This document shows positions 24,130 through 37,100 of a stretch of 64,000 bases of DNA, one piece after another. Below the pieces are notes generated by a model that saw only the letters and a program-made list of their open reading frames with translations, was not told the origin of the DNA and searched no databases. The position numbers were made by a program, and so were the translations under genes. This DNA is from Macrocystis pyrifera (Eukaryota; Sar; Phaeophyceae; Laminariales; Laminariaceae). The DNA lies in contig JASSKH010000025.1 in assembly GCA_031763025.1 (NCBI GenBank), forward strand, positions 372,001-436,000, read 5' to 3'. Every line of letters begins with the position of its first letter. The first letter of the stretch is position 1.

Positions 24130-24610
24130 CAGAACCCGGCCGTGTGCGTACAATAATGAACCCAACAGCTTGCTGGTGATGAGGCGAATTCTTCGTGTTG
24201 AGCCCTGCTTTGTGTCTACACCAGGAGATGGTAATCTCCTAAGATGGGACCTGGCTGCATCCTGCCAATTTAATCAGCGATATCATGCAGGTGATATAAA
24301 AAAATCCGTCCCCTTCTGCAAACCTACAACTCAACTTTTGTGCCGGGAAGACAGTAAACATGTGTTGCCGACAATGAATCGAGCACAAAGGCGAGGACGC
24401 GGACAATAACGACAAGTGGAGACATGCGTTCGGCTGCGGCTGTAAGCGCGCGATGAGGCCTGCGACGGCTGCGCGCAACGGTGGCATGGGATACAACTGG
24501 CTCTGACCCGGCTGTGTGCGTACGACTTCGAACCCGTTTCCTTGCGATGGTGAAGTCCTAGGCTCCAGCCCTGGTGAGTGCGTACGTCGGCAACAGGTGA
24601 TATCCTGATA
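24130..24610 (+). repeat. Pair of degenerate direct repeats, 372 bp apart
   Basis: ACCCGGCCGTGTGCGTAC at 24134 recurs as ACCCGGCTGTGTGCGTAC at 24506, and similarity continues through a GAACCC block, GGTGATGAGG/GGTGAAGTCC and GCAGGTGATAT/ACAGGTGATAT. The second copy holds a B-box-like GGTTCGAAGTC on the minus strand, so a tRNA-related origin is possible but not shown. Confidence 0.5.
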
Positions 24611-24639
24611 TTGAACCTGGCCGTGGGCTCACCCACTTA

Positions 24640-26590
24640 TCAATGATTATACGTGGTATCGTAAACTGGTCTCCCTCCGGATACCTACAACCCCAGAACA
24701 AAAATCGAGCGGTCCGTACTTAGTTCCAAACACTTAAGTGATGAACTAAGTGCACCTGGCGGTATTCTACCATCCGATCTGTATGCAAACCAAAAGTATA
24801 TAGTAGTTACGTGCTCCTACCTAAATACTTTCGTTGCATTAGAGGTCTATGCTGTATGTTGCGACTGCATCCCCCTTAGGCTGTGCTAAAGGGGCTGAGT
24901 GCTACAATCGGTGCGTAGTCTTGGGCATACGTGCGGAATCGGACAGGGCTGATTCCCATGGTCCTACCCGACTCTTGCATAGCGAAGCTGTTGCTGCTTT
25001 TGTGGTTCGAATGCAGAAGACATCATCTAGGCCCAGGCCAGCGAAGTGCGGGCATCCGGACCTCGTGCTGCCATTGGTCGTGCACGCGTTGCTAGCTCAA
25101 GGCACATGTTCATTTTCAAGGGGAGAAGGTAATCTCGAACATCTTTCCTTCTGGTTGTACTATTAATAGTGCACTCCAGTACGTGGCGGTGACCTGAGCG
25201 TATGGTCTTCATGGGACGAGCAAACATGGAAACACCCCTCGATGCATAGTACTACAGTAGATGTGGAACCGAGCGTGGCATGCACGAGAGGTGTCAAGTT
25301 TTTGGAGCCAACACAGTAGATGCAGACGGCCACCCTCAGCCCTGCAGCCTGTGTAGAGTAAAGCCATGAAAAATCTAGTACGAGGTGAAGGAGAGAGGCA
25401 CACAGCAGATATTACATGTCAGGCGCTCCCCGCCGGGTGTCGACGGAGACGCCAATCCAAGACCTGCAAAAAGCATGAAAGATAGCCAGCTAACAAAGAG
25501 TGCTCTCGATCGTCAGATTGGATTTGAACGAAAGCAATTTTCAGTGTTGGAACCTCTAAACAATAGGCCTTCAACTCGAATATACCACGAGGTATGCGGG
25601 GTCCCTCATTGCTTTATTGTCCTGCTACATCGCAAGTTTGGGTTTCTGCACGCACTTGGCAACGATGCTCGATTGTTTGCCTCATACAGAACGGGTCAGA
25701 GCTTGCCGCACATACGGGCTGATAATTGTATACCACACTGCCGCGGATATTGCCGTTGGGCTAGCCGTGGACAGGGCTGTGGACCTTGCCGTGGATATTT
25801 ACCGTGAATATTTTCGTGCGCCTTCCTGTGAGGCTTGCGCTGGGCCTTGTCGTGGGCCGCCATCGTATGCCGTGAGCATTGCTGCCGTCGATATTGCCAT
25901 GGCAATGCCGCGGCATGTAACTGGCGATAACGCGGCACGGCCACGAAAAGGTCAAATAATGTATATTCCTCTCATGAGACGTAGGGGTCTGGTGTGGGTA
26001 CTTTGGGCGAGCGATATGGTTGAGAGGACACACGCCCGTTTTTGCGTGTCCAAGCCCGACGTCAGGCGAGACTGGAGGAGTACATAAAGACGATAGGCGC
26101 TTGTGTCTACAAGATAATACAGCAAGTACAAAAGTCCATTCCTTTTGTTTCAGAATTGGCGGGACCAACTGCGCCTCCTGCGATAACAGGATTCTGGAGG
26201 TTCAAGATAGCAATAGGTACCTCGAAACTATTGTTTTTTGGTATCAACAATAATTGGTTGATCTTGGGACACGGATACACGGATACAGCGCTCATTTATT
26301 TGGTTTTATGGTCAACATCTCGGCCAGTTGCACCTGCTCATGCCGGATCTATCGAGCCATGGCCTCATCAGAATGTGGCAACGCATGACCATTGTGGTGC
26401 CGTCAACGGAGGGGGCATGGGTTCGATCATATTCTGGTAAACTCTCGTAGGGAGAATTTCAATGGGTATATATGTGTTGACGAGAGACGAGTACGGGTGA
26501 AGACAAACACCAGACATCACACAGCACGAAAACAGGATGAAACCCGAGAGATGAAACGCAGAGACAGAGAGAAGGGTATATCCATGCCTA
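24640..26590. other. No gene recognised; degenerate 12-mer tract
   Basis: At 25740-25912 the sequence is a decayed array of GCCGTGGACATT-like 12-mers. Open frames of 156 and 132 codons (25617-26087, 26042-26440) are not recognised. Confidence 0.45.
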
Positions 26591-26594
26591 ACGC

Positions 26595-27880
26595 TATGAA
26601 AGGCGACCGTCCGGTTGCCGTACGTAGTATCTCCCTGATTCTCGTATTGGGCAGGGGGGGGTTTCCCTCGCCTTGGGACACGCAAACCGCAACATTTGTC
26701 GTGGGGTAGTGCGTCTCGTCTGATAAGCTTGTAGAGGTGACCATCTCAACGACAGATTGTGCGCATGGGAGAAGGACAACGCCACCACGGCTCGCCACAC
26801 TCTTCACGTTGTTGTTGCGTTCGTTTGTACATCTGTCTCCGTCAATAGGTTGCTCGGCTGAGGGCACGCCTACTGCGGTACTGCGGGAACGCAGGGGTGA
26901 GGAGACCGAAGTCAGTCCGGTGTGCTGTGGATGATGGTTCGCTATGCTGCTCATGTCGCCAGCCCGTTTCGAGTTCGACACGAATCGACGAGGGATCAAA
27001 GGATTGGGCTGTAAGATTCTCGCGATAAAAATGAAACGTACGAATTTATGATGGGGATGAGAGATAATAAACCTACTATGTGACCCCGGATCTGAGATAC
27101 TTCTAGGACGGAGAGAGAGAGAAAAAGGGGCGAAGACTATAAATGGGATGGAAACAATATAGTACAACAAAGGCAACACATACTTTTTGGTGCTTCCTGT
27201 GGTCTGACCCTGACCTTAGAGAGTTTCGGTGCAAACACAAGCGCTGTACGTGATGTTTTGGGGGGCCGTGGTGATGCTCATGTTTGAGTTACATATTCAG
27301 GGGCTGTTGCATACTCATACCTGGTATACGGGTGGCCTTGGTTTGGGCGTGTCATGGCGCTGACCATTGTCTGGTCACCCCCCAGGGTGAAGCAAGCGGC
27401 TATACCAGGTCCTTCTCGATCAATGACCGACGATGCAGTTGTACGAAGAAACATCGGATATGCCGCATCACACCCAGCATACACTAGGGTTAGGGTAGAT
27501 ATAACCCAAGAAAGCAACCGAGCGACGATGGTGGCCATATCGATGAACTAGAGACAATGACGCCCCCCAAAAACAAGTCCGAAGCGTCACGCTTTGTGAG
27601 GCGACCATCCTGCTGCCGTGGCTTCCCCCTGTTTACCGAATCAGTGTTTATCGGGGAGTCATCTCTTTCCTCGGGACGCATCACTGCGTCCATAGGCGTG
27701 GGGCCGTGCTTCTCGTTCATACGTGGAACAGGCTTTCACCGAGGGAATGGGGGGGGCGTCGCTGTCAGTCGTCCCACGCTCGGCACGTTTCTACAGTAGG
27801 TTGCTCGATAGAGGGCACACGTACGTCGACACTACGGGGACAGTGGTTGGAAGGTCCACTTGTGCCATCCCGCACCGTTG
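26595..27880. repeat. Diverged paired repeat, copies about 1 kb apart
   Basis: Blocks around 26600-26935 recur at 27590-27880: GGCGACCGTCCGGTTGCCG against GGCGACCATCCTGCTGCCG, and TAGGTTGCTCGGCTGAGGGC against TAGGTTGCTCGATAGAGGGC. In one plus-strand frame both give GCSxEGTxT-type peptides, so the ancestor may have been coding. Both copies carry stops or shifts. Confidence 0.45.
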
Positions 27881-28140
27881 GAAATATTCTGTCGACTGGC
27901 CGCCCCTTGTCGCCGCCACTACCACCACCTGCACCCATCGAGCACCTGCGACCTTTCGTCAACGACACAGCTTACACGCGAGCTGCAAGTTGGTCAGCTA
28001 CTGTTACGCGGTGTTTAAGGCGTGCGGTGGCCGCTTCGAACATAATCTACGGCGAGGGCGACGGGACGCCATCGGATGGACGCGTGGAGGACGGTCTCCC
28101 TGCAAAGGACGTTGGCAAGCGCACCCAGGGGGGGCGGGGG

Positions 28141-28406
28141 TGGAACTCCGTGGGGAAGGTTTTCATGTCTGCGTTGTGCCTGAGATGCGTTTTGATGTCT
28201 TGATCGGACGAAATGTTTGGCACGGATTCGGGGCTGGTGCACTCTGTGCACTGCCTGTGCGTTTTCGCGGGGGGAAACTTTCATCTCCTTGTGGAGCCAG
28301 GACGGGAAGGCTTTGTGGGTGTGTTTGTGCCTGAGTACTTCCTGATGGCGCAATCGGACGATATAGTCGCCGCGGATTCGGGGCTGGTGCACTCCGTGCA
28401 CTGCCT
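28141..28406 (+). repeat. Tandem duplication, period 150 bp
   Basis: Copies at 28141-28256 and 28292-28406 share GATTCGGGGCTGGTGCACTC and TGCACTGCCT; the rest is diverged. On the minus strand each copy gives CTECTSPES followed by ISSD, so the ancestral unit may have been translated. No family recognised. Confidence 0.7.
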
Positions 28407-30512
28407 TACACTACCTGACGTCGTGTGTTTTGCTAACGGCTCACAGCTGGGAACATCACGATGGCAACAGACCAACAGGGGAAATGTGGCATATCGGTGA
28501 CCAGGAGTCGATCGGAAGCGGACGGACTCGGAACGAGGCTCGCGGGCTGAGGTCATCCGCTATGGCGGACGGAAGTACGGTTTCCCTTAAGTTCGAAGTG
28601 ATGTTTTGCTTCCTTGGCTCTCTCGATCACTCCCCGCTTTCCTTGTATCCACTGTGGCAAGGCTGTAAGACTTGTGAGGTACGGTTGTTCTCTTCGAGCC
28701 ATCAAGGAGGTGGTGGTCAGGTAGGAATGTTGATGAGTTCACCCTGCATTCGATGTGTATCGGACGTGTGACCAGCCTTGCAGCGATGGCATACGTATCG
28801 GAATGGGTGATTCAGAGAAAGAGGAGGTGGAGTTCCGACGCGGGCTGGGCGTACCTGCGTAATAACAGAAGACGCGGGGATGGTGAATGTGAGCTTGCAT
28901 TGGAAAATATCGGAAAGGAGAGACAACCGAGGGGGAAAATAGTTTGGGGTAGAACATAGCTACATCAACCGAACGGCTAACAGTAGCCCCACATGATCTT
29001 GGTGCTGGATGAGTCGAACGGTACCGTACAATTCAGAGGCTTGGTCATCCGAGACATCTGTAGGCCGCACTACAGCAGTAGCTAGGAATCCGGCTGGAGT
29101 TATAGTAAAGGAGAGATATTCGGTAGAAAGTTGTGGTCGAGTTAGCCAGGAGATTACAGCAAGCTGCGATGCAGGTAATCGGGCGACGGGAGAAACCTCT
29201 CTTTCCCACGACCCAGGGAACAATAATAACAATGCAGGTCGATTCATTAACAATAAACTTCCCGATTTTCGCGCCGGCTAGTCTAGTCATGATGCTTGTC
29301 CTTGAGAGAAGTAATAGTTTCGTTGTTTCGGTCGACGAAACATGTGGGGGTGACATATTGCAATACGCAGGACAGCCAGGGGAAAACGAAAGGACGGGTG
29401 CTTTTACAATGTGTTAGCGCAGGGTATGGCTTGGTCATGCGTCAACAGGTTACGTTTTCACCCCTGATGGGCATAACGCCCGAAGTTTGGTGCCTGGCTG
29501 GTTTTCAAACAAAAGATGCTAGATCGCTGTGCTTCCTTTTTATCATGTTACAGAAATCGCGAGAAACCATACCAGTAGAAATCGATAAGTGTGAAACCCT
29601 GGACCGCGTACGCGCTAAAACTGAAGGCAAGTGACGGGAGGGAGAAGTAAAGACATGTAATAAAAGTAACCATATAATATTCTTGTCTAGCACGCCGCTG
29701 AGGCAACACCCGCTGGAGGGTTGAGCTGGAAAGTAAAAGCGACACCAACAAAAACAAGCCCAGGCGAAATATCGGCCCGTCTTCTTCCATGAAACGCCTG
29801 GGGCCAACTTTTCGGTTGGGGGGTCGCAAGCACCACACCATGCAGGGATGAAAACGAATACCAGGTACCAGGTACGTCAGAATACCAACGACGCGCAGAC
29901 TCGCGACAGGGTGTAGTGCGACATAAAGCACGACCATAGGCTGCAATGGCGGTGGTTGCCGAGGAGGAGCGGGAGGGGCATAACGAGGAGGCGTGAGTGG
30001 CCAGCAATTGGCCGTGGAGCTAAAATATCTGTCCGTGATCACAGACGGACTCTAAAATGAAATACCCTCGGATGGTTAATTTGACTTTGTGGTATTGCCC
30101 GGGGCAGAGAGGATTCCTTGGTCGCTTTGCCCGGAGGGTTCACGCTTCGCCGACTCCACCACGATCACAAATAGGCGCAAGCGGCGCCAAAGGAGCTGAA
30201 CCGTCGTGAGGGTCGCCAAGTCGATGAAATGTTGTCGATGGAGTTATTATTTGCGTCACAGGGTGACCGGGACCGATGATACAAACCCGCGAAGCTATGA
30301 TCCGAGAAGGTTTACACACGAGAGAAGCAGGCAGACACGGACAAACGATCAAACAAACGCACTGTTGGAATGCTGGTTTGGATAATGCAATCCTCGGAAA
30401 AGTAGCGGAAATGCCCCCACATCGTGATCCCCGATCCCGACTGTGTCAGGGGCGGCCTCGGGCGTGCTTGTGCGGTGCCCTGGCTGCCGGCTGGTCGGGT
30501 GTGAATACGTCA
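28407..30512. other. No gene recognised
   Basis: Unique mixed sequence; open frames up to 164 codons (minus strand 29548-30042) carry no family signal. Confidence 0.4.
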
Positions 30513-30902
30513 GCTGTGAGTTGGATCAATTGAGTGGCCGATACTTGGTTTATCACTGTCTCGTGGCCAAATAATTCGGTTGTCGGGCTACCTTTGACCC
30601 GCCAGGCTTGCTCTTGGCCCGTCAAACCCTCTTCTACAATATTGTAGTTTTTACCGTTAGGATGTCCTTTACAGCTTTGGCCAGGTGTGCTGTGCTCGTT
30701 TCTTGCAAAACCTTTTTATAAAAGCATCTGCTGTGAGTTGGACAAGTTGAGTGGTCAATACTTGATTTATCACAGTCTCGTGAAAAAATATTATGTTTGA
30801 CGTCCTACCTTTGCCCCCGTCAAACCTTCTGGTGAAATATACTGTAGTAATTTTGATCATTGAGATGTCCTTCACGGCTGCCCGTCAAGGGGCAAATGTG
30901 CC
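30513..30902 (+). repeat. Tandem duplication, period 217 bp
   Basis: GCTGTGAGTTGGATCAATTG at 30513 recurs as GCTGTGAGTTGGACAAGTTG at 30730. Further shared blocks are TTTATCACTGTCTCGTG, CTACCTTTG, GTCAAACC and GATGTCCTT. The second copy is shorter (ends near 30902). Non-coding. Confidence 0.8.
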
Positions 30903-31704
30903 GTCAACCGACATCTATGCTCGCTCGTGACGGAAAAAAAATCTGTTGTCGATGCCAGCAGCCAGATTGGACCTCTTCTCCTTTCGCCGAAACGGGGGAA
31001 AGACCGAATCCTCCGCGGCTTTCGACAGCTCATGGCGGCAACAGCGTGGGGAATATGGGCTGGGGTGGCCGGTCTCATAATCCGCCGATGCTTCTGCGTT
31101 GAGGGTTGGGCGTTCCAGAAACGAGTGTCGAAATTCCGATTTTGGGCTATTTTACGTGTGTGTGAAAGCACGAGTTTTACGCAAAAATGTTGACATTCGT
31201 ATAGGCTACCGTATGGTCGGGAAACGAGCGTCACGGGCCTCTTCGGCTGCTGTGCACGCCGGGCGACCAGGCTCTGTGAGGCAGAGAAGACGGGGTCTTT
31301 GGTTTCGACCGAATCGGATGCGTTTACGCCGCGGGACCAGCGGGTAGAGTGGTGGAGGTATAATCGGTGTCTACGATTTAGTTTTTTGTTTACACGCAGC
31401 AGGCACAGCAGCAATGGCAATGATTGCCACCAATGGGAGGGACTATATTCGTAGTCATGACATTCCTATCATAGGCATCGGCAATGGCAATGGGCACCCG
31501 TACCTCATGAGGCGTGGAGTTTCGGTTGTATTGTGAAGACGTTTTGTTTTTTTATCGGGTAACCGCCACGCAAAAATTACAGTCATGAACATGTACCGGT
31601 TATGACGAAGTACGACGACGACGCTGTGCTTCTTCCTCGTCGTGCGCCACCGGACTCTCCTGCCCCGACTGTTGTGCCAGGGGCAATCTCGGGCCTATAA
31701 TATG

Positions 31705-31737
<33 letters not shown>
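31705..31737 (+). repeat. (TGC)11 microsatellite
   Basis: Eleven uninterrupted TGC units. Confidence 0.95.
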
Positions 31738-31739
<2 letters not shown>

Positions 31740-32708
31740 TGCCTTGAATATGTATTTGCTGCTAACCCCCGTGAGCATGGAAAATATGCAAGTTAACCCC
31801 TCTCGGTGATGTGTCTCCGCATTGAAGTCCAAATACGGGCCCATCTGCTTCGGAAGCTGCACGAGTACATTCTCGCAACTGGTCTCGGCGGAGGTCTCGT
31901 GCTATGGTCCCCGCAATAATTTTCCATTTTTTCCTGATTTTGTTTCCGACTACGTGAAAGGAAACTTTCCTGTTTTCTTTCTTCTGGAGATATGGCTCAT
32001 TCTTACCGGAGAGCCTTCTTTCCATAATTTTTAAGTTTGGAAAACATTGGAGATGCTTACTATGCATCAAGGTACGGAGGCGTTATGGCACTATTCGTGA
32101 AATTTTCCAGAAGCAATAAAAAACGGGAAAGTTTAATTTCACATAGCGGTAATAGGAAAAAAATTCAAAAAAATCTGGAAAATTAAACAATTGCGCGACA
32201 AAAAAATGGATAAAGGTCTCCGACAAGAATGACCCTAAGATAAGTCTCCCAAGTTAATAATATACGAGAATACCATCCCAGTATGGCTAGTGCTTTGTGC
32301 AGGGACTGGATGCACAAAATGCTGTGCAGGACGTGTGTGTGTCGCCAATACTTCCAGCCTTGCACGTCGGCCCAGACCAAACCAACCCCAGGCCTAGCCT
32401 TCAACCTACCTAACCCTGACCCTTTGGGGGCTCGAGGTCGGCAGGCAGGGGTAGTCACGCAGCTCCGCCGCGTGTTTTGTTGGCGTTTTTAACCAAAACG
32501 CCGGGCGGCCGAAACACCCGCCTTGAACAATAATACCCGTATCCTCCACAAAACACAATAATAGGTCGAGTCTTCCTATACCTATGCCCAAAGGAAACCA
32601 TCGCGCCTTTTCATATAATTCAAAACAGTAGTACGTATCGTAACATATTGCTGAAAACCAGTCTTTTCAATCCCGAGTCTTTCGATGGAGCAATTCCGAT
32701 CCACGCAT

Positions 32709-32746
32709 GCATCCCGTCGAAAAACTAGAATTCTTCGACGGGATGC
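32709..32746. other. 13-bp perfect hairpin
   Basis: GCATCCCGTCGAA and TTCGACGGGATGC are separated by 12 bases. No terminator context or adjacent gene, so its role is unknown. Confidence 0.75.
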
Positions 32747-33305
32747 GTCGATTCGGTCGGAAACGTTTTTGAAATCCATCACGAATGTCACCACTCCATT
32801 AAACACACGGCCACAACACAGCAGCACACCCAAAACGCTTCCGATTATAACATGACTGCTCTGCTGCTGCTGCTGCTACTGTTAACAGTGTAGCAGCTCA
32901 AGGGGGCAGCTGCTGGAATCCGTTAACAGGGACACGAAGCAGTTTTTAATATACTTTCGCTTGCAATACGCAAAAAACAATACATATACTACAGTAATGT
33001 ACACAAAAAGCACAAAAACTACAAAAAATGCTTGACCCGACCGTCTATGTATCATATGAAACGCCGGGCAGGGAGCGTCTCGGCGAAACGACGACGAAGC
33101 CTTAGGCCTGGCAGAATGAAACACCTACCAAATTGTACCGTATTGCTTCAAACGATTGAAAGTAGAACGCCCCGGCACGATGGGTCGACGTGGAGGAAGT
33201 AATCGACGAAAACTTGAAGACACGCCGAAATATAATAGTCGCAAGCTCCGGAAAAAACGGATGTCCCAGGAGAAACATGCCTGCTGTCTCTTCGCGTTCC
33301 CGACA

Positions 33306-33611
33306 GTTACATAAACCATAAATCATCTCGCGCGCACATCTGGTACACTCACCAATCAGGAACACCACGACTACGCCTGCAGCCTGCCGACGCTTCTGGG
33401 ACCCTGGTTGTGGTTCATGGTAACAGCCATCCGTGTTGGGGCGTGGACCATGACGGTTACATAAACTGCAGATAGATCATCTCGCTCGTACATCTCGCAC
33501 ACTCAACAGCAAGGAACAACACTGCGAGTACGCCTACAGCCTGCTGCCGCCTCTGACGCCCTGCTTGTGGCACTTGGTAGCAGCGATCCGTATTGGTGCG
33601 TGGACCAGGTA
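33306..33611 (-). repeat. Tandem duplication, period 150 bp, peptide-conserving on minus strand
   Basis: GTTACATAAAC begins both copies (33306, 33456) and the match runs to GCGTGGACCA at the end of each. On the minus strand both copies read, in the same relative frame, RRQ.AVGV then a hydrophobic run, then EC.RC..EMIY. Copy A stays open into the flanking sequence (CNCRE...); copy B stops after EMIYLQFM. The shared peptide despite nucleotide divergence suggests a duplicated membrane-spanning exon. Family unknown. Confidence 0.6.
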
Positions 33612-33679
33612 GGCTGACGGATGATGCATCGGTTTATTACGTGCGTGGAACGTTTGGTGCGACCCTCTGGATAGTCGAG

Positions 33680-34170
33680 CGAAACTTACCCACCAAGTGT
33701 CGGGTACCAGGATGATGTTCGTACCGATCCATACCGGATTCTCAGGAAGGGTATTGAGACATTACGGTACAAACACGGGTATCCCCGGCATTGTGGTCGA
33801 GAATATACCAGTACCGGGGATGCCGGCATCGATTTATAAAGAACCTACTGTATCGATTTCCGGATACCGGTATTCATTTCATCGGAACTTGCTGAATTGT
33901 CTGGTACAGGTTAGAGGTCGCACCGATGTCGCGGATGTGTCGGGTATCGGTGTTTAGAGTTCGTACTTAATCATGCCGGAGTGTTTGGTGCCGTATTTCG
34001 GCCGTACCGAAAAAACACCGGCGAACCTGGTACTTTGTGACGGGTACACCGGTACGCGGGGTATATCTGAGCGGCGGTGTCGAACTTATAGATCTACTAG
34101 GTACCGGTGGCGAGTTCCGATCGAGGGTTACCGAAGTAAGTGCCGAGTACCGGTATCGAGGCCGTACCAA
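33680..34170 (-). repeat. Degenerate CGGTACC-type satellite, patch 2
   Basis: Same word family as at 10.4-11.0 kb but in the opposite orientation (GGTATTGAGACATTACGGTAC, ATACCGGTATTC, GGTACCGGTGGCG). Units are badly decayed. Confidence 0.6.
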
Positions 34171-34199
34171 ACATATTTTATTCGAATATGATACAAACA

Positions 34200-37100
34200 C
34201 AGCTGCACTCACGAAGTTCAGTCAATACTGCTGTAGCAAAGCTTTAATTTTACCCATTGCCTGAGGATTAAACAACTAAATCAAAGAACGGACGGTTGCG
34301 CCAATGGCAGGGTACGCAGCAGAGACACCGCTAGCGTCCCCAGAGGGTAGCAAGCCCCAGCATGGCTAGCAGCAGCAGTAGCAGTAGCACGAGCGGCTAG
34401 CGGAGCCAGCAACAGCAATCAACAACCGAACAACCAACAAGAACAATAGACCGTGACAGCATAGAAGCAGAAGGAGGAACTTCGAGTTGAACAAATACGC
34501 TGCTGCCGTGTGCTCTTCTGCTGCATTGTACATGCGTGTCATTGCGTCGGAGTGCTACGCTTGGGTCCCCTACTTGGAACTTTGGTGCATTGCCGGAGCC
34601 GAACACACGGCGTGCTTCTGCTGCTGCCACGAGCATTGTTGAAATACGGCAGCGGTAGATGCGGACCGTCGCGCTCAATTCGATAGACGTATACAGGATA
34701 CGGGCGCTCTATATCACACCCCGGGGGCACTTTAGCCTTCTGCGCCCCCTTTATGGGGAGTACATGAGGATAAATTATCTTCAAAGATAAGAGGTATGAT
34801 ATCTTGCATCATGATGACGGCCGTACCATGCCAGACCTGGTGTAGGGACATCTACCGGCATCTACTGTCGTGCGGTAGCTCCGCCAACCATCGCTCCTTT
34901 GCTTGATATACAGACGTGTTCAGTTCCTCAAGAATCATGAACCCTCTAAGAACGTGGGGAGCACATTCGGCCAACATTGCCAATAAGGTAATTTGAGGCC
35001 ACCATGCATGATGACGGCGACCGCAGAATACCTCAAAAGACCTTCCGGTGGGGTGTCTCCGGCATCTTCATGCCGCGGTGGGTGCAGCGATCTCGCCGGA
35101 CATCGAGTGTGGTCCCAACATATTCTTGGAGAGATCATGATTATTCAGGATATCTACACGTTTGAATATCGAGCAACGGGTGACTGCTAGCGAAGTTCCT
35201 GCATCCGCCGCGGCAGCATCAGATGCCTTAGGCAACGGCTAAGTACCCAACAGTCACCACCATCGGGCGCAAGTATCATTGTTATCAATTTCGGGGGAAC
35301 TTTGGCCAGTGCAATCCCGATTCCGGGGGAGCTTGCCCCCGGGGGGTATCGTGAAACAAAGTGCTCCCGCGGGCATTTTGATCATCTCCCAGAAAAATTA
35401 CACGACACAACGTCTACGATGGAGGTGTCGTAGCGCCGCGCCGCCCCGGCGGCGGCTCGGAACATAATGGTCCGTGTCCACGACATACTCGACCACTCTT
35501 TCGAGCCTTTGTACTCTGAACGTTGGTTTTGTTGTGTCTCCGGTTCCGCAGAGATGCGTGCATCGTGTCACTCCTGAATCCTGAAATAATCTATGGACCA
35601 GATACATGGGGACTGTTGTTCCTCTGTCGAGAGCTTTATCGCGGAAGTTTGCAGAGAGTTATGCATGTTCGCAAGTGGAAATCACAGATGATCACCATGT
35701 AATAGCGTCATGCTGTGCTTGCATCGTGGCACTTAGATCCCTATTACCTGCCACCGAGGCCGCACCAGTGTCGGGTTCGTACGTAACTTACCGACGTGTC
35801 GGGTGCTTGTATTGGGTAGTACCGAATCATACATGAATATTCAGCAAGCTATTCCGACAGGACCGTCATCAGACCCATACCCTCAGCGTGGCGACCGAGG
35901 TTACATGGGCGCCATTGAATGTCGGTATCAACCTCACTCCAAACTTGTCGAAAAATTATGGTAGGTGTTGAGTTCGCGCGAAACCTTGCCGGAGTGGTCC
36001 GTAGGCTATTGTGCGGCTGCAGAGAACACCCTCAAGAAGGTTAGTCGAGATATTTTTCTGAGCACACCCCACGTATCCTTTACCACGTATCCTTCACAAA
36101 ATATCTTTGCCTTGTAGTCTTACGCGCTTGCTACGAACCCAGCCCGGCGCGACGGCCCGTCGTCTAGCGCTTTGAGTCTTTGGCATCTTTCGTGGCCTTC
36201 AGGGAAAGGGGAACTACAGGTGAGCTGTCTCAGAGTTGCTCGGTTCACTTCACGCAGGACAGTGTGATGTACCACTTCTTCGAATCACCTCCGCATCCAC
36301 GTACATCAAAACACCCAATTCACCCCCAATGCCCCCATATCTTAAACATGCTTAATGCATAGCCATACTCAGATCGCAACTCAAATTTTTTACATGCACG
36401 AGTGAAACAGGCTCTTTTGTATGCAGCTCGTAATGTATGATCGAAAAAGCTTGTTTGCCATCAGGCCTTTTTGGTTCGTTGAACAAGCGGAATATTTCCT
36501 CTGTAGACCCCTCCAAATCAACAGTCCAATCGTTTTCCTGGAGACGTTGGTGTGAGAGCGCTAAGCAAGCGAACGTCAGCGGAAAACGCTTTAGTTGTGT
36601 CGCGCATGTTCGTTCCGCAACGCTTACGGTTTATGCAAGGCGACTCATCGTCCCGTAGTATAGTGGTCGTCGAGTAGGTAATGCCGATAGGTGCGTGTTT
36701 TTTTCATTGTTTTACCCGTGGAGAGCTTCTAAGGCAACAGCAAGTGCATGCAGCATTTGTCAATCGACCAGCGACGTCGCGCGCTGCTGCTATCGGACGA
36801 TAGTCTACGCTGATGGTGGGAAGATATAAAGACGTGCCGCGCTGACGCGCGGCGAGAAAAATCGGCTAGTGTGGGGATATAAGCATATCCAGCATCGCGC
36901 TGTGGTAGACTGCTGTGGGCGTCTCGGTGGGGATATGACGTGTTTGTGGCCAATGAGAGATGCGACGGGTCTCAACGTACCCGTTCGATGTGGCTGTCCC
37001 GCACCCTGGTCAAGCTCGACGCCGCCGTAAGCGGACCCTGGTTTGTTACAGCTGTTGAACAATGGACCTGAAGGAGCAGTCGATGGGTGGAATGGTGAAT

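Larger units (their letters stand above)
30903..33300. other. No gene recognised; microsatellites and a hairpin
   Basis: Includes the CTG run at 31705, an 11-bp inverted pair AATTTTCCAGA/TCTGGAAAATT (32101 and 32174) in an A/T-rich stretch, and a shorter CTG cluster near 32862-32879. Open frames are unassigned. Confidence 0.4.

Noticed and set aside
26517..27179. 220-codon open frame on the minus strand
   Set aside because: No recognisable family, biased composition and it spans a diverged repeat; length alone is not enough.
27278..27538. Small secreted protein (hydrophobic N terminus) on the minus strand
   Set aside because: Part of the hydrophobic leader is encoded by a TTAGGG-like repeat (27483-27498); no other support.
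36655..36690. tRNA gene (GTAGTATAGTGGTCGTC resembles a tRNA-Asp/Glu 5' end)
   Set aside because: No B box or T arm follows; the next bases run into a T-tract.
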